This document shows positions 1 to 8,818 of a stretch of DNA of 64,000 bases, one piece after another; position 1 is the stretch's first letter; each line of letters starts with the position of its first letter. The DNA is taken from contig NZ_UTKY01000024.1 of the NCBI RefSeq assembly GCF_900583165.1, forward strand, positions 1 to 64,000, written 5' to 3'. The notes below the pieces were generated by a model that was given only the letters and a program-made list of their open reading frames with translations, did no database searches and was not told the DNA's origin. Source of the stretch: Pseudomonas viridiflava. GTDB lineage: Bacteria > Pseudomonadota > Gammaproteobacteria > Pseudomonadales > Pseudomonadaceae. Position numbers and translations under genes: made by a program.

Positions 1-44
1 CCCAATGGCTGTGTATCGGCTAAAGCATGTGCTGATTGACCCTA

Positions 45-196
45 CCCCCTCCCACATTTGGATCAGGTCAGGCTCAGGACACAGGTACACCGCCAATCCC
101 CTGTGGGAGGGGGCTTGCCCCCGATGGCGGCCTGTCAGCTTGCACAGGTGGTGGCTGAGCCACCGCTATCTTGGGCAAGCCCACTCCCACATTTGG
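45..196. repeat. REP/REPIN palindromic repeats (Pseudomonas type)
   Basis: Two REP-like units face each other: TGTGGGAGGGGGCTTGCCC from 102 and its inverted, slightly diverged copy ending TGTGGGAGTGGGC when read on the minus strand (171-191). The arms share GGGCTTGCCC and a following GAT.GCGG stretch. A third partial unit at 45-61 repeats the 13-bp CTCCCACATTTGG seen again at 184-196. Two inverted REPs about 70 bp apart is the REPIN arrangement described for fluorescent pseudomonads, mobilised by RAYT transposases. No RAYT gene is visible in this window. The element lies just beyond the end of the polyphosphate kinase gene. Confidence 0.75.
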
Positions 197-208
197 TTTT
201 GGTTAGGA

Positions 209-1126
209 TCAGTAAAGCTGCGGCACGATCAGTTCCGGCGGCGTAGGGTTGCGCGAATATTCTTCGTGCCTCACGCGTTGTGGCAGTTCGATCACGGGTA
301 GTTCCACTTCTTCATAGGGCATCTGCCCGAGCAAATGACTGATGCAGTTGAGCCGGGCTTTTTTCTTGTCGTCGGCCTGCACCACCCACCACGGCGCTTC
401 GGCGATGTGGGTGCGATCGAGCATGATTTCCTTGGCCTTGGTGTAGGCCTCCCAGCGGCGGCGAGACTCCAGGTCCATCGGGCTGAGCTTCCACTGTTTG
501 AGCGGGTCGTGGATGCGGCTCAGGAAGCGTAAGTGCTGCTCCTGGTCGGAGATCGAGAACCAGTACTTGATCAGCTGAATGCCGGAGCGGGCCAACATGC
601 GCTCGAACTCCGGCACGGTGCGAAAGAACTCTTCGTACTGGTCGTCGTTGCAAAAGCCCATGACCTGCTCAACGCCGGCGCGGTTATACCAACTGCGATC
701 AAACAGCACGATTTCGCCAGCGGCCGGCAGGTGCGACACATAGCGCTGGAAGTACCACTGGGTCTGTTCACGGTCATTCGGGGCGGGCAGGGCAGCCACC
801 CGGCACACGCGTGGGTTGAGACGTTGTGTGATGCGTTTGATCACGCCGCCTTTACCCGCTGCGTCACGGCCTTCGAACAGGATCACCACTTTGTGGCCGG
901 TCTTTACCACCCAACTCTGCAATTTCACCAATTCGCCCTGCAGGCGGAACAATTCGCTGAAATAAATCCGGCGCGCGGCTTTTTCCGGACTTTCCCCTAC
1001 GTGTTCATCAAACAGCGCGTTGAGGTCATGCCCGTCTTCGGACAGTTCCAATTCCAGCTCTTCATCGCTGTGATCCAGCAATTCGCGGTGGATGCGCTGC
1101 ATCAAGGCGTCTTCTACTGAGGACAT
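209..1126 (-). CDS. ppk2: Polyphosphate kinase 2 family protein (PPK2)
   Basis: A 305-residue PPK2-type kinase, which transfers phosphate between polyphosphate and nucleotides in the cytoplasm. Visible motifs are a Walker A loop GRDAAGKGG (residues 86-94), the lid-region PNDREQTQWYFQRY (from 117), and a Walker B-like FDRSWYNR (142-149). Length fits single-domain PPK2 enzymes. The acidic N-terminus (residues 20-50) is an extension before the kinase fold. It is transcribed divergently from pstS across 186 bp that hold a Pho-box-like site, so control by phosphate is plausible. Whether it prefers making ATP/GTP or polyphosphate cannot be read from sequence alone. Confidence 0.93.
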   Translation of the reverse strand: MSSVEDALMQRIHRELLDHSDEELELELSEDGHDLNALFDEHVGESPEKAARRIYFSELFRLQGELVKLQSWVVKTGHKVVILFEGRDAAGKGGVIKRITQRLNPRVCRVAALPAPNDREQTQWYFQRYVSHLPAAGEIVLFDRSWYNRAGVEQVMGFCNDDQYEEFFRTVPEFERMLARSGIQLIKYWFSISDQEQHLRFLSRIHDPLKQWKLSPMDLESRRRWEAYTKAKEIMLDRTHIAEAPWWVVQADDKKKARLNCISHLLGQMPYEEVELPVIELPQRVRHEEYSRNPTPPELIVPQLY

Positions 1127-1245
1127 GGGCGTAGCTCACGTGGAGGGGGATGGCAAAGTCATAGTCGCAATTTGTTACCAACAGGTGACATCAAAGTGCC
1201 TGGTTGAGATGGCAAAACAGGGGCACACGGCAATTTGCCATTCCG

Positions 1246-1263
1246 CGTTCATAAAACCGTAAC
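1246..1263 (+). promoter_or_regulatory. Pho-box-like PhoB operator upstream of pstS
   Basis: CGTTCAT-AAAA-CCGTAAC matches the layout of two 7-bp direct repeats separated by a 4-bp A/T spacer (consensus CTGTCAT N4 CTGTCAT). It lies about 50 bp before the pstS start codon, where a PhoB site is expected to replace the -35 element. Match is imperfect, and binding has not been scored. Confidence 0.6.
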
Positions 1264-1312
1264 AAGAATGTTGCAGAGTGCCCGAGCCCGAAATTCACAA
1301 GGATTTTCCTGA

Positions 1313-2341
1313 ATGAAACGTCTGATGAAGTCTGCTGCACTCGCCGTTGCGGTTTCTCTTAGCGCCACTTCGGTGTTTGCTGCCGAAAGCATCCGCCTGA
1401 CCGGCTCCGGCGCAAGTTTCCCGGCTCCGATCTACCTCACCTGGTTCAAGGACTTCAGCAAGAAAACCGACGGTGTCACCGTTGACTACCAATCCAAGGG
1501 TAGCGGCGCAGGTGTGCAGGACTTCCTGAACAAGACTGTTGATTTCGCGGCCAGCGACTCGGCCATGAAAGACGAAGACATCGCCAAAGTGGCCGAAGGC
1601 GCGCAGTTGCTGCCAATGACCGCTGGCGAAATCGTGCTGGCCTACAACCTGCCGGGTAGTCCTAAGGGTTTGAAGCTGCCTCGTGATGTTTACTCGAACA
1701 TCTTCCTGGGCAAGATCACCAAGTGGAATGACCCGCAGATCGTCGCCGCCAACCCAGGCATCAAACTGACCGACATGCCGATCACTGTGGTCGTACGTGC
1801 TGACTCCAGCGGCACCACTGCCGTGTTTACCAAGCACTTGGCAACCATCAATGCCGAGTTCAAGACTGCGCTGGGCGAAGGCAACACCGTCAACTGGCCA
1901 GCCACTGACAAGTTCATCAAGTCGCCGAAAAACGACGGTGTCACCGCTACCGTGCGCCAGACCCCAGGTGCCATTGGCTACATCGAGTACGGCTTCGCGA
2001 AACTGGCCAAGGTCGACTTCGCCGAGCTGCAAAACAAGGCCGGTCACTACGTCGTGCCTAACGCCGAAAGCGGTGCCGAGGCGCTGGCTGCCGTGACCAT
2101 GCCGGAAAACCTGATCGCCTGGCTGCCAGACCCAGCGGGCGCCAAGTCCTACCCGATCACCACCTACACCTGGATGATCTTCCGCAAGGACAACGGCAAC
2201 CCAGCCAAGGCCAAGGCCATGCGTGACATGGTTGAGTACAGCTTGACCGAAGGTCAGAAAATCGCTGACTCCATGGGCTACATCCCGTTGCCACCGTCGG
2301 TTGTCGACCAAGTGCGCAAAGCGTCCGCCAACATCCAGTAA
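1313..2341 (+). CDS. pstS: Phosphate ABC transporter periplasmic binding protein PstS
   Basis: A 342-residue periplasmic phosphate-binding protein that delivers inorganic phosphate to the PstCA channel. The N-terminus is a Sec signal peptide (positively charged MKRLMK, then a hydrophobic core, probable cleavage after SVFA near residue 23). Typical PstS motifs follow: TGSGASFPAPIY, YQSKGSGAGVQDF, FAASDSAM, and RADSSGTTAVF, which line the phosphate-binding cleft. An AAGGA ribosome-binding site precedes the ATG. It is the first gene of pstSCAB, behind a Pho-box-like element. No phoU, phoB or phoR gene follows, suggesting a second Pst copy in this genome. Confidence 0.97.
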   Translation: MKRLMKSAALAVAVSLSATSVFAAESIRLTGSGASFPAPIYLTWFKDFSKKTDGVTVDYQSKGSGAGVQDFLNKTVDFAASDSAMKDEDIAKVAEGAQLLPMTAGEIVLAYNLPGSPKGLKLPRDVYSNIFLGKITKWNDPQIVAANPGIKLTDMPITVVVRADSSGTTAVFTKHLATINAEFKTALGEGNTVNWPATDKFIKSPKNDGVTATVRQTPGAIGYIEYGFAKLAKVDFAELQNKAGHYVVPNAESGAEALAAVTMPENLIAWLPDPAGAKSYPITTYTWMIFRKDNGNPAKAKAMRDMVEYSLTEGQKIADSMGYIPLPPSVVDQVRKASANIQ

Positions 2342-2415
2342 GGCTCGCGAGACCTCCTTCGGCGTGTGCTGCCCGCCACGCCGAACGAGTTTCCCCCCTG
2401 TTCCGGAATTAGCCC

Positions 2416-3384
2416 ATGAACACACCTTTTGTCGTACCGGTTAACCCGGATTCTGCTTGCCGACCACCGTCTACCAAAGACTTCCTGGTTGATCGCACCT
2501 TCCGTGGGCTTGCACGCATTGGCGTGGTGCTGGTGCTGGCGCTGGTCTTCGCGCTGGTGTTCGAAGTAGGGCGCAAGGCACTTCCCGGCATGGAAAAACA
2601 TGGCCTGGACGTGATTTTTGGTAGCGTCTGGGACGTTAACCAAGGCAAGTACGGCATTTTGCCGGCGATTTGGGGCACGCTTTACAGTGCTTTCATCGCG
2701 TTGCTGATTGCCGGCGTTTTTGGCGTCAGCATGGCGATCTTTTTGACCCAGGATTTTTTGCCAGCAAAACTCGCGGCGGTGTTTCGCACCATCGTCGAAT
2801 TGCTCGCAGCCATCCCCAGCGTCGTCTACGGCCTGTGGGGTATCTATGTGGTGATCCCGGCCATTCGCCCGCTCACCGCGTGGCTGAATACTGAACTGGG
2901 CTGGATTCCTTTTTTCGGCACGTCCCTGAGCGGCCCGGGCTTGCTGCCGGCGGCGCTGGTACTGGCCATCATGATTCTGCCGACCATTGCCGCTGTTTCC
3001 CAGGACGCCCTCACGGCGGTCCCGATGAAAACCAAGCAGGCGGCCTACGGCATGGGCACCACCCACTGGGAAGCGATTCTCAAGGTGATGGTGCCGTCGG
3101 CGGCCACCGGCATCTTCGGCTCCCTGGTACTGGGCCTTGGCCGTGCGCTGGGTGAAACCATGGCCCTGGCCATGCTGGTGGGCAACGCCAACAACATCTC
3201 GCTGTCGCTGTTTGCTCCGGCCAACACCCTGGCGGCCTTGCTGGCGCTGAACTTCCCCGAAGCTGGCCCCACCGAGATCGAAGTGTTGATGTACGCCGCG
3301 CTGGTGCTGATGTTTATCACGCTGCTGGTAAACGTCCTCGGCTCGATGATCATGCTTTACGCCCAGCGGGGTAACAAACAATGA
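2416..3384 (+). CDS. pstC: Phosphate ABC transporter permease PstC
   Basis: A 322-residue inner-membrane permease with about six hydrophobic helices. It carries the binding-protein-dependent transport loop AAYGMGTTHWEAILKVMVPSA (the EAA motif) that docks onto PstB, followed by GLGRALGETMA, a typical PstC signature. The 322-residue length is the short E. coli-like form; the roughly 680-residue PstC of many Pseudomonas pst-phoU loci is much longer. Its stop codon overlaps the start of pstA in an ATGA, showing translational coupling. Confidence 0.95.
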   Translation: MNTPFVVPVNPDSACRPPSTKDFLVDRTFRGLARIGVVLVLALVFALVFEVGRKALPGMEKHGLDVIFGSVWDVNQGKYGILPAIWGTLYSAFIALLIAGVFGVSMAIFLTQDFLPAKLAAVFRTIVELLAAIPSVVYGLWGIYVVIPAIRPLTAWLNTELGWIPFFGTSLSGPGLLPAALVLAIMILPTIAAVSQDALTAVPMKTKQAAYGMGTTHWEAILKVMVPSAATGIFGSLVLGLGRALGETMALAMLVGNANNISLSLFAPANTLAALLALNFPEAGPTEIEVLMYAALVLMFITLLVNVLGSMIMLYAQRGNKQ

Positions 3385-4274
3385 CTAACCTGAACTCCCC
3401 CATCACCGCCATGCCGAGCCTGCAGCGCAAGTTCGAAGGCCGCGCCCTGCGCAGCCTGGTGCTGACCACCCTGGTGTGGGCCGGTGCGGTGCTGGCCAGC
3501 GTGCCGTTGATTTCGGTGCTGTACATGCTGATCACCCGGGGCGGTGCACGCCTGAGCCTGGAAGTATTCACCGAACTGCCGCCGACCGGTTTCGAGACCG
3601 GCGGCGGTTTCGGCAACGCGATGGCCGGTACCTTCGTGATGGTCGGCATTGCAGCCGCCATTGCAGTGCCCGTGGGCATCATGGCCGCGATCTTCCTGGC
3701 TGAATTGGGCCCGGACAGCAAGCTGGCCAACGCCGCTCGTTTTGCCGCCAAGATGCTGACCGGCTTGCCGTCGATCCTGGCCGGTGTGTTCGCTTATGCG
3801 TTAGTGGTGATGACCACCGGCACCTACTCGGCCCCGGCCGGTGGTGTGGCCTTGGCTGTGCTGATGCTGCCCATCGTGGTGCTGACGGCCGAAGAGTCAA
3901 TGCGTATGGTGCCAAAAATCATGAAGGACGCCGCCTACGGCATGGGCTGCACCCGCTCCCAAGTGATCTGGAAAATCGTATTGCCTACCGGCATGCCAGC
4001 GATCCTCACTGGCGTGATGCTCGCTGTCGCACGTGCTGCGGGGGAAACCGCACCGCTGCTGTTTACCGCCTTGTTCAGCAACTACTGGATCTACCACGAC
4101 GGCAGCCTGGCGGTGATGAACCCGACCGCCTCCCTGGCCGTGCTGATCTACAACTTCTCCGGCATGCCGTTCGACAACCAGCTTGAGCTCGCATGGGCGG
4201 CCTCGTTGGTCCTGGTAATGATCGTGCTGGTCGTGAATATCGTGAGCCGGATTTTCGGCAAGCCCAAGTATTAA
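3381..4274 (+). CDS. pstA: Phosphate ABC transporter permease PstA
   Basis: A 297-residue inner-membrane permease that pairs with PstC to form the phosphate channel. It has about six transmembrane segments, the EAA-type loop AAYGMGCTRSQVIWKIVLPTG and the ARAAGETAPLLFTA signature characteristic of PstA. The start codon overlaps the pstC stop by four bases (ATGA). PstB follows after 19 bp. Confidence 0.96.
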   Translation: MTNLNSPITAMPSLQRKFEGRALRSLVLTTLVWAGAVLASVPLISVLYMLITRGGARLSLEVFTELPPTGFETGGGFGNAMAGTFVMVGIAAAIAVPVGIMAAIFLAELGPDSKLANAARFAAKMLTGLPSILAGVFAYALVVMTTGTYSAPAGGVALAVLMLPIVVLTAEESMRMVPKIMKDAAYGMGCTRSQVIWKIVLPTGMPAILTGVMLAVARAAGETAPLLFTALFSNYWIYHDGSLAVMNPTASLAVLIYNFSGMPFDNQLELAWAASLVLVMIVLVVNIVSRIFGKPKY

Positions 4275-4293
4275 GAACGGGAGCACCTGAACT

Positions 4294-5112
4294 TTGAACG
4301 TATCTACTGCGCAAATCGCCCGTCCGTTTGTTACCGAATCGCCTGTGGTCATGGACTGCAAACTGGACAAGATTTTCTACGGCAACTTCCTGGCTGTGCG
4401 TGACAGCCATGTGCCGATCGAAAAGAACAAGATCACCGGCTTTATCGGCCCGTCCGGTTGCGGCAAAAGTACCGTGCTGCGCAGCCTCAACCGCATGAAC
4501 GACCTGGTCAAAGGCTTTCGTTTCGAGGGGCATGTGCATTTTCTCGGCCAGGACGTCTACGGCAAGGGTGTCGACCCGGTAGTGGTACGTCGCTACATCG
4601 GCATGGTGTTCCAGCAGCCCAACCCGTTTTCGATGAGCATTTTCGACAACGTGGCCTTTGGCCTGCGCCTTAACCGTTACAAAGGCGACCTGGGCGACCG
4701 CGTCAAGCACGCCCTGCAAGGCGCTGCGCTGTGGGATGAAGTCAAGGACAAGCTCAAGGTCAGCGGCCTGTCGCTCTCCGGCGGCCAACAGCAGCGCCTG
4801 TGCATCGCCCGCGCCATCGCCACCGAGCCTGAAGTGCTATTGCTGGACGAACCTTGCTCGGCACTCGACCCTATCGCCACTCGTCGTGTCGAGGAGCTAA
4901 TGGTCGAGTTGAAAAAGGACTACACCATCGCCCTGGTGACTCACAACATGCAGCAGGCGATCCGTGTGGCCGATACCACAGCGTTTTTCTCGGTGGATAT
5001 TTCCCAGGGCACCCGCACGGGCTACCTGGTAGAGATGGGGCCTACCGCCCAGATCTTTGAAAACCCACGGGAACAGATGACCGGGGACTACATCAGCGGC
5101 AAGTTCAGCTGA
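4294..5112 (+). CDS. pstB: Phosphate ABC transporter ATPase PstB
   Basis: A 272-residue ATPase that powers phosphate import at the cytoplasmic face. Walker A is GPSGCGKST, the Q-loop is FQQPNPF, the ABC signature is LSGGQQQR, Walker B is VLLLDEP, and the switch His lies in VTHNM. I take the TTG at 4294 as start, 11 bases after a GGGAG; a later ATG at 4351 is possible but would shorten the N-terminus. The C-terminal stretch [21 protein letters not shown] recalls actinobacterial PstB proteins more than the E. coli type, from memory; a tree would settle this. Confidence 0.95.
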   Translation: MNVSTAQIARPFVTESPVVMDCKLDKIFYGNFLAVRDSHVPIEKNKITGFIGPSGCGKSTVLRSLNRMNDLVKGFRFEGHVHFLGQDVYGKGVDPVVVRRYIGMVFQQPNPFSMSIFDNVAFGLRLNRYKGDLGDRVKHALQGAALWDEVKDKLKVSGLSLSGGQQQRLCIARAIATEPEVLLLDEPCSALDPIATRRVEELMVELKKDYTIALVTHNMQQAIRVADTTAFFSVDISQGTRTGYLVEMGPTAQIFENPREQMTGDYISGKFS

Positions 5113-5143
5113 TTCACTTATGCACCGTCTTTCAGGAGTGCCA

Positions 5144-5842
5144 ATGACTGCAACACGTCGTCTTGACCTGGGCGCGATTGAGCGCGCCCTGCGTGAGGTG
5201 CAGAGCCGCTTTACTGCGCTCAGCCGCGACTTTGACGAGCCGCGCGACCCTCTGACCGACGAGGTGCTGCAAAATGTGCTTGATGGTTATGCCCTGATTG
5301 ACGAGTATGTCGCGCGGGGTGTTGACCTGTTTGACCTGCAGCAGCTGAACCTGATGCTGGAAATCAACGCCACCGTGCTCTGCGGCAAAGACCCGCTGCG
5401 TCGGCTCGAATACGCCCAGCACCTGGCGGCGACGGAACAACACTTTTTCAACAATGTGGAAGGCGGCATCAAGGATCTGCACAGCTGGTACTGCAAGCAC
5501 CACAGCGAATCGGTGTGGAAGCGTGCCGCCGGCGTGTACGTGCGGGTGCTCAGCAAGCCGCAGTTGTTTATTGAAGGCAACCACCGCAGTGGCTCGCTGA
5601 TCGTCAGCTACCTGCTGATGCGTGAGGGGCTGCCGCCGTTTGTACTGACCCTGGACAACGCCGAGGGTTACTTCAACCCGTCTTCGGTGATTCGCAACTC
5701 CGCTAAACATGGTGTGAAGGCTTTGTACGAATTGCCCAAGATCAAAAAGAAGTACGCCGCTTTCCTGGAAGATAACGCCCCGGACCCGGCGGAATTTTTT
5801 CTCCAGGATGCACCGGCGCCCGTGTTTCGGGGTGGCTACTGA
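5144..5842 (+). CDS. Fic/DOC-fold protein with substituted catalytic His, in the pst operon
   Basis: A 232-residue, largely helical protein starting at the ATG with CAGGAG five bases upstream; an earlier in-frame ATG at 5120 lacks such a site. Residues 140-148 read QLFIEGNHR, aligning with the Fic motif HxFx(D/E)GN(G/K)R except that Gln replaces the catalytic His and His replaces the small glycine. Fic proteins transfer AMP or other phosphate-containing groups to target hydroxyls; loss of the His normally abolishes that, so a non-AMPylating role (as in phosphocholine or phosphate-transfer relatives) or a binding role is possible. It follows pstB by 31 bp and overlaps the next gene, implying an operon. 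Function is unknown. Confidence 0.75.
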   Translation: MTATRRLDLGAIERALREVQSRFTALSRDFDEPRDPLTDEVLQNVLDGYALIDEYVARGVDLFDLQQLNLMLEINATVLCGKDPLRRLEYAQHLAATEQHFFNNVEGGIKDLHSWYCKHHSESVWKRAAGVYVRVLSKPQLFIEGNHRSGSLIVSYLLMREGLPPFVLTLDNAEGYFNPSSVIRNSAKHGVKALYELPKIKKKYAAFLEDNAPDPAEFFLQDAPAPVFRGGY

Positions 5843-6435
5843 TGGGAAGCAGTCCAGTGCTTGACACCATGACTAACGTTTTCAAGCGACAGCGCGTGCG
5901 TATTTCGTTTGATATCGACGACACCCTGGCCTGCCAGCCGCACCACAGCGCCGCAGAAAACAGCCGGTTACCTGATTGCGTGCATCGCTGGCTGGGCGAG
6001 CCACTGCGCAACGGCAGCCGCGCGCTGATCCGCGAGTTGCGCCGCCAGAATTGCAGCATCTGGGTCTATACCTCGTCCGGGCGTACACCGGCCTATATCC
6101 GCCGCTGGTTGTTGCTGTATGGCATTCATGTCGATGGCGTGGTCAACAGCGTGCGCCACGGCCAGGCCCTCGCGGCGCGCGGTTTGGTTAATGCGCCTTC
6201 AAAGCTGCCGACCGCGTTTGATATCGACCTGCATGTGGACGATTCCGAAGGCGTGCAGATCGAGGGGCACGACCACGGATTTCGCGTGGTCGTGGTGCAA
6301 CCGGATGACGAGCAGTGGGCGCAGAAAGTGTTGGAAGCCGTCGCCCGCGTGCAGGCACAGCTGGCCTGGCAGCAGCAACCACGTCGCCATAAAGCGCCTG
6401 CGCCAAGCTATTCGGGTATCACACTCAATGGCTGA
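5842..6435 (+). CDS. HAD-superfamily hydrolase-like protein
   Basis: A 197-residue protein with a HAD motif I, FDIDDT (D24, D26, T28), a motif II-like VYTSSGR and a motif IV-like HVDDSEG, so phosphatase chemistry on an unknown phosphorylated substrate is likely. A compact or absent cap domain is suggested by the short distance between motifs. The start codon overlaps the stop of the Fic-like gene (TGATG). A later Met (residue 10) is an alternative start. The C-terminus is basic and proline-rich. Position as the last gene of the pst operon suggests expression under phosphate limitation. Confidence 0.75.
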   Translation: MGSSPVLDTMTNVFKRQRVRISFDIDDTLACQPHHSAAENSRLPDCVHRWLGEPLRNGSRALIRELRRQNCSIWVYTSSGRTPAYIRRWLLLYGIHVDGVVNSVRHGQALAARGLVNAPSKLPTAFDIDLHVDDSEGVQIEGHDHGFRVVVVQPDDEQWAQKVLEAVARVQAQLAWQQQPRRHKAPAPSYSGITLNG

Positions 6436-6459
6436 GGAATGACCTGTTCATACTTGAGG

Positions 6460-6741
6460 TTACTGAATGCTCAACGCTTCCAGGAACTGTGTATGTAGCA
6501 ACGTCTGGGAAAACATCGGCAACGTGAAATGCTCCCCCACGATATCGCCAGCCTCACGGCTTACCGCCTCGGTAATTAACTGCCACTGCGAAACGCACTG
6601 CCATCGGCTACGCCCTTGAGGATGCCGTAGTCGCGATGCATCAACTCGGGGTAACCCTCGGCGAAATGGATCGGCAGATGGATGATTTTTACTCCAAGCT
6701 CCCGTGCCTGCTTCATGGTAGACGCGGTGTTGGTTAGATCC
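6460..6741 (-). pseudogene. Remnant of an isochorismatase-family cysteine hydrolase
   Basis: On the minus strand, 6741 down to 6580 encodes TMKQARELGVKIIHLPIHF followed by EGYPEL and YGILKGVADGSAF, a typical middle part of isochorismatase-like hydrolases, and then hits a stop. After a frame change, 6580 to 6460 encodes SREAGDIVGEHFTLPMFSQTL and TQFLEAL, resembling the C-terminal end of the same family (PMFS...T..FL..L). The N-terminal third with the catalytic Asp and the Cys region are missing. The open frame that spans it is a mixture of frames. It overlaps the end of the neighbouring kinase gene by a few bases, so a deletion or insertion at this junction probably broke the gene. Confidence 0.65.
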
Positions 6742-8818
6742 CAAGTAGCCGTCTACGTCGCTTCAAATCAGCAACTTTGCGCAAGCGTCGCGATAGCTGG
6801 TCAATCGAATACGGTTTATGGAGCAGTTCAAAACCGTCGGCCCCCTTGATAGCCAGCACGTGACTGTACCCGGAGGTTAGCAAAACAGGGAGATCGTGAT
6901 ACGTATCGCGGATCCTGTGAGCAAGATCAACGCCATTCATGCCGGGCATCACCACGTCGGAAAAAACCACATCAAAGCGATCCGCATCGGCCTCAAGCTC
7001 CGCCAGGGCTTCATCGGCGTTGGTAGCCAGCACCGGCACGTAACCAAGATCTATCAAGGAATGCATGGCGAGGTTGCCGACATCGAAGTTGTCTTCAACT
7101 ACCAAGACACAGGTGCCGTGGCCATCCAGCAGACCGTCGTGCGCTTCAATTGTCACCGTGGGGGCTGGTCTCGCCACTCTGGGTAGGTAGAGGGTAAAGG
7201 TACTCCCGCTGCCTATTACGCTCTGAACCGTGACTTCTCCCCCCGATTGCTTGGCGAATCCAAAGACCTGAGAGAGGCCTAGGCCGGTACCGTGACCGAT
7301 GCGTTTGGTGGTAAAAAAAGGTTCGAAAATTTCAGAGAATTGATCTTTGCCGATACCGACACCCGCGTCGGTGATCGATACAGCCACAAACGATCCAACA
7401 ATCGCCGGCTGTTCGCGTAACGCCGGAATCTGCTCGACCGGCTGGACCTTGATCGTAAGCTGGCCTTCACCGCCCATGGCATCTCTGCCATTGAGCGCCA
7501 TGTTGATCAGCGCGGTCTCGTATTGACTGATGTCGGCCTCGATAAAAAGTTGCTCGTCTGGCAGCGCAGTGATGATCTTGATCAAGGAACCCGTCAGGGT
7601 TTCCATCATGCCGGACAGGGCTCGGACCCTGTCACAGGCTGCGAAAACCTCCGGCTTGAGCGCTTGTCTTCTCGCGAACGAAAGCAGCTGGGACGTCAGT
7701 TTGGCCGCTCGATCGACTGTTTCTGAAATCGCGCCGACATAGCGCTGGCGTCGGGGATCGGGCAAGTCGGGCTTTTTCAACATGTCAGCCGAAGACTTGA
7801 TAACCGTCAGGAGGTTATTAAAGTCGTGGGCCACGCCGCCGGTCAGTTGCCCAATCGCTTCCAATTTTTGCGACTGGCGCAATGCCTCTTCAGCGCGCCG
7901 CAACGCTTCAGCCTGCCCCTTCTCCAAGGTCACGTCACGCCCGGTTGCGTAGGTCACCTCTCCAGCAGGTGCTGCCACCCAAGAAAACCAACGTAGCGAT
8001 CCGTCCTTGTGGCGATATCGGTTTACCACCCGTGGCGTCCCGCCTTTAGCCGCGAGTACATAGGCATCGGTGGTTTCATCGTGGTCCTCTTCTACGACAA
8101 ATTCGTTGACGTGGTGACCGACCAGCTCTTCGGGTTGATAGCCCAGCAAGGCGGTCCATGAGGGGTTAACCCGAAGGAATACCCCCTGAAAATCGATAAC
8201 CAGAAGCAGATCAGGCGAGGTATGCCAAAGCTGGTTAAGCTCCAGATTGCGCTGCTGGATCTGATGCTCCAGTGTTTCGTTCAGCGCCTTTAGCTGCGCT
8301 TCGATTCGCCCGCGTTCACGTTCTCGGCGAACGGTTTCGGTGATTTCCATCCCTTGGTTGAAGAGGCCAACGATTGTGCCGTTTTCCCCTCGGATGGGCG
8401 CAGCACTGAAGCTCCAATACGTGATCTCGGCCTTGCCGCGCCTAACCATGGGCAATTCGACTTCAACGTGTGAGAAGCCTTCACCCGTCTGCATGCACTG
8501 ATAGAAAGACCCTGCGACTTGCTCCCAAGCCGCTCCCCAGACGTCTGAAACGGGCCTTCCCAGCGCATTGGGATGGCGATCAGCCAGTGAAGGAATATAC
8601 GCATCGTTGTAGAGCATCAACAGGTCTGGCCCCCACAGCACGGTGCCCAGCACGGGGGAATTCAAGCAGGTCGAGACCATGGTTCTCAGGGATTGAGGCC
8701 AATGCTCCAGGGGGCCTAAAGGGCTGGCGTCCCAATCGAGCGCGCGCATTCGCTGCCCGATCTCACCGCCACCTGAAAGGAAGGCGTACTGCACTGAAGA
8801 ACCATCGGTAGTACCCAT
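6734..8818 (-). CDS. Hybrid sensor histidine kinase with two PAS-like domains and a receiver
   Basis: A 694-residue cytoplasmic kinase with no transmembrane segment. A PAS-like sensory region covers about residues 20-165, a short coiled coil 165-200, and a second PAS with PAC 200-300. HisKA follows with phospho-acceptor His331 in GGVAHDFNNLL, then HATPase_c with N443, the DAGVGIG G1 box and GHGTGLGLS, and a C-terminal receiver with phospho-acceptor Asp621 in FSDVVMPGMNG and Lys668. This architecture resembles the HWE-independent soluble PAS kinases common in pseudomonads. No partner response regulator or HPt is adjacent, so output is unknown. Confidence 0.93.
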   Translation of the reverse strand: MGTTDGSSVQYAFLSGGGEIGQRMRALDWDASPLGPLEHWPQSLRTMVSTCLNSPVLGTVLWGPDLLMLYNDAYIPSLADRHPNALGRPVSDVWGAAWEQVAGSFYQCMQTGEGFSHVEVELPMVRRGKAEITYWSFSAAPIRGENGTIVGLFNQGMEITETVRRERERGRIEAQLKALNETLEHQIQQRNLELNQLWHTSPDLLLVIDFQGVFLRVNPSWTALLGYQPEELVGHHVNEFVVEEDHDETTDAYVLAAKGGTPRVVNRYRHKDGSLRWFSWVAAPAGEVTYATGRDVTLEKGQAEALRRAEEALRQSQKLEAIGQLTGGVAHDFNNLLTVIKSSADMLKKPDLPDPRRQRYVGAISETVDRAAKLTSQLLSFARRQALKPEVFAACDRVRALSGMMETLTGSLIKIITALPDEQLFIEADISQYETALINMALNGRDAMGGEGQLTIKVQPVEQIPALREQPAIVGSFVAVSITDAGVGIGKDQFSEIFEPFFTTKRIGHGTGLGLSQVFGFAKQSGGEVTVQSVIGSGSTFTLYLPRVARPAPTVTIEAHDGLLDGHGTCVLVVEDNFDVGNLAMHSLIDLGYVPVLATNADEALAELEADADRFDVVFSDVVMPGMNGVDLAHRIRDTYHDLPVLLTSGYSHVLAIKGADGFELLHKPYSIDQLSRRLRKVADLKRRRRLLGI

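Noticed and set aside
209..653. Long open frames opposite or overlapping the polyphosphate kinase gene
   Set aside because: They are frame shadows of a GC-rich gene with no motifs.
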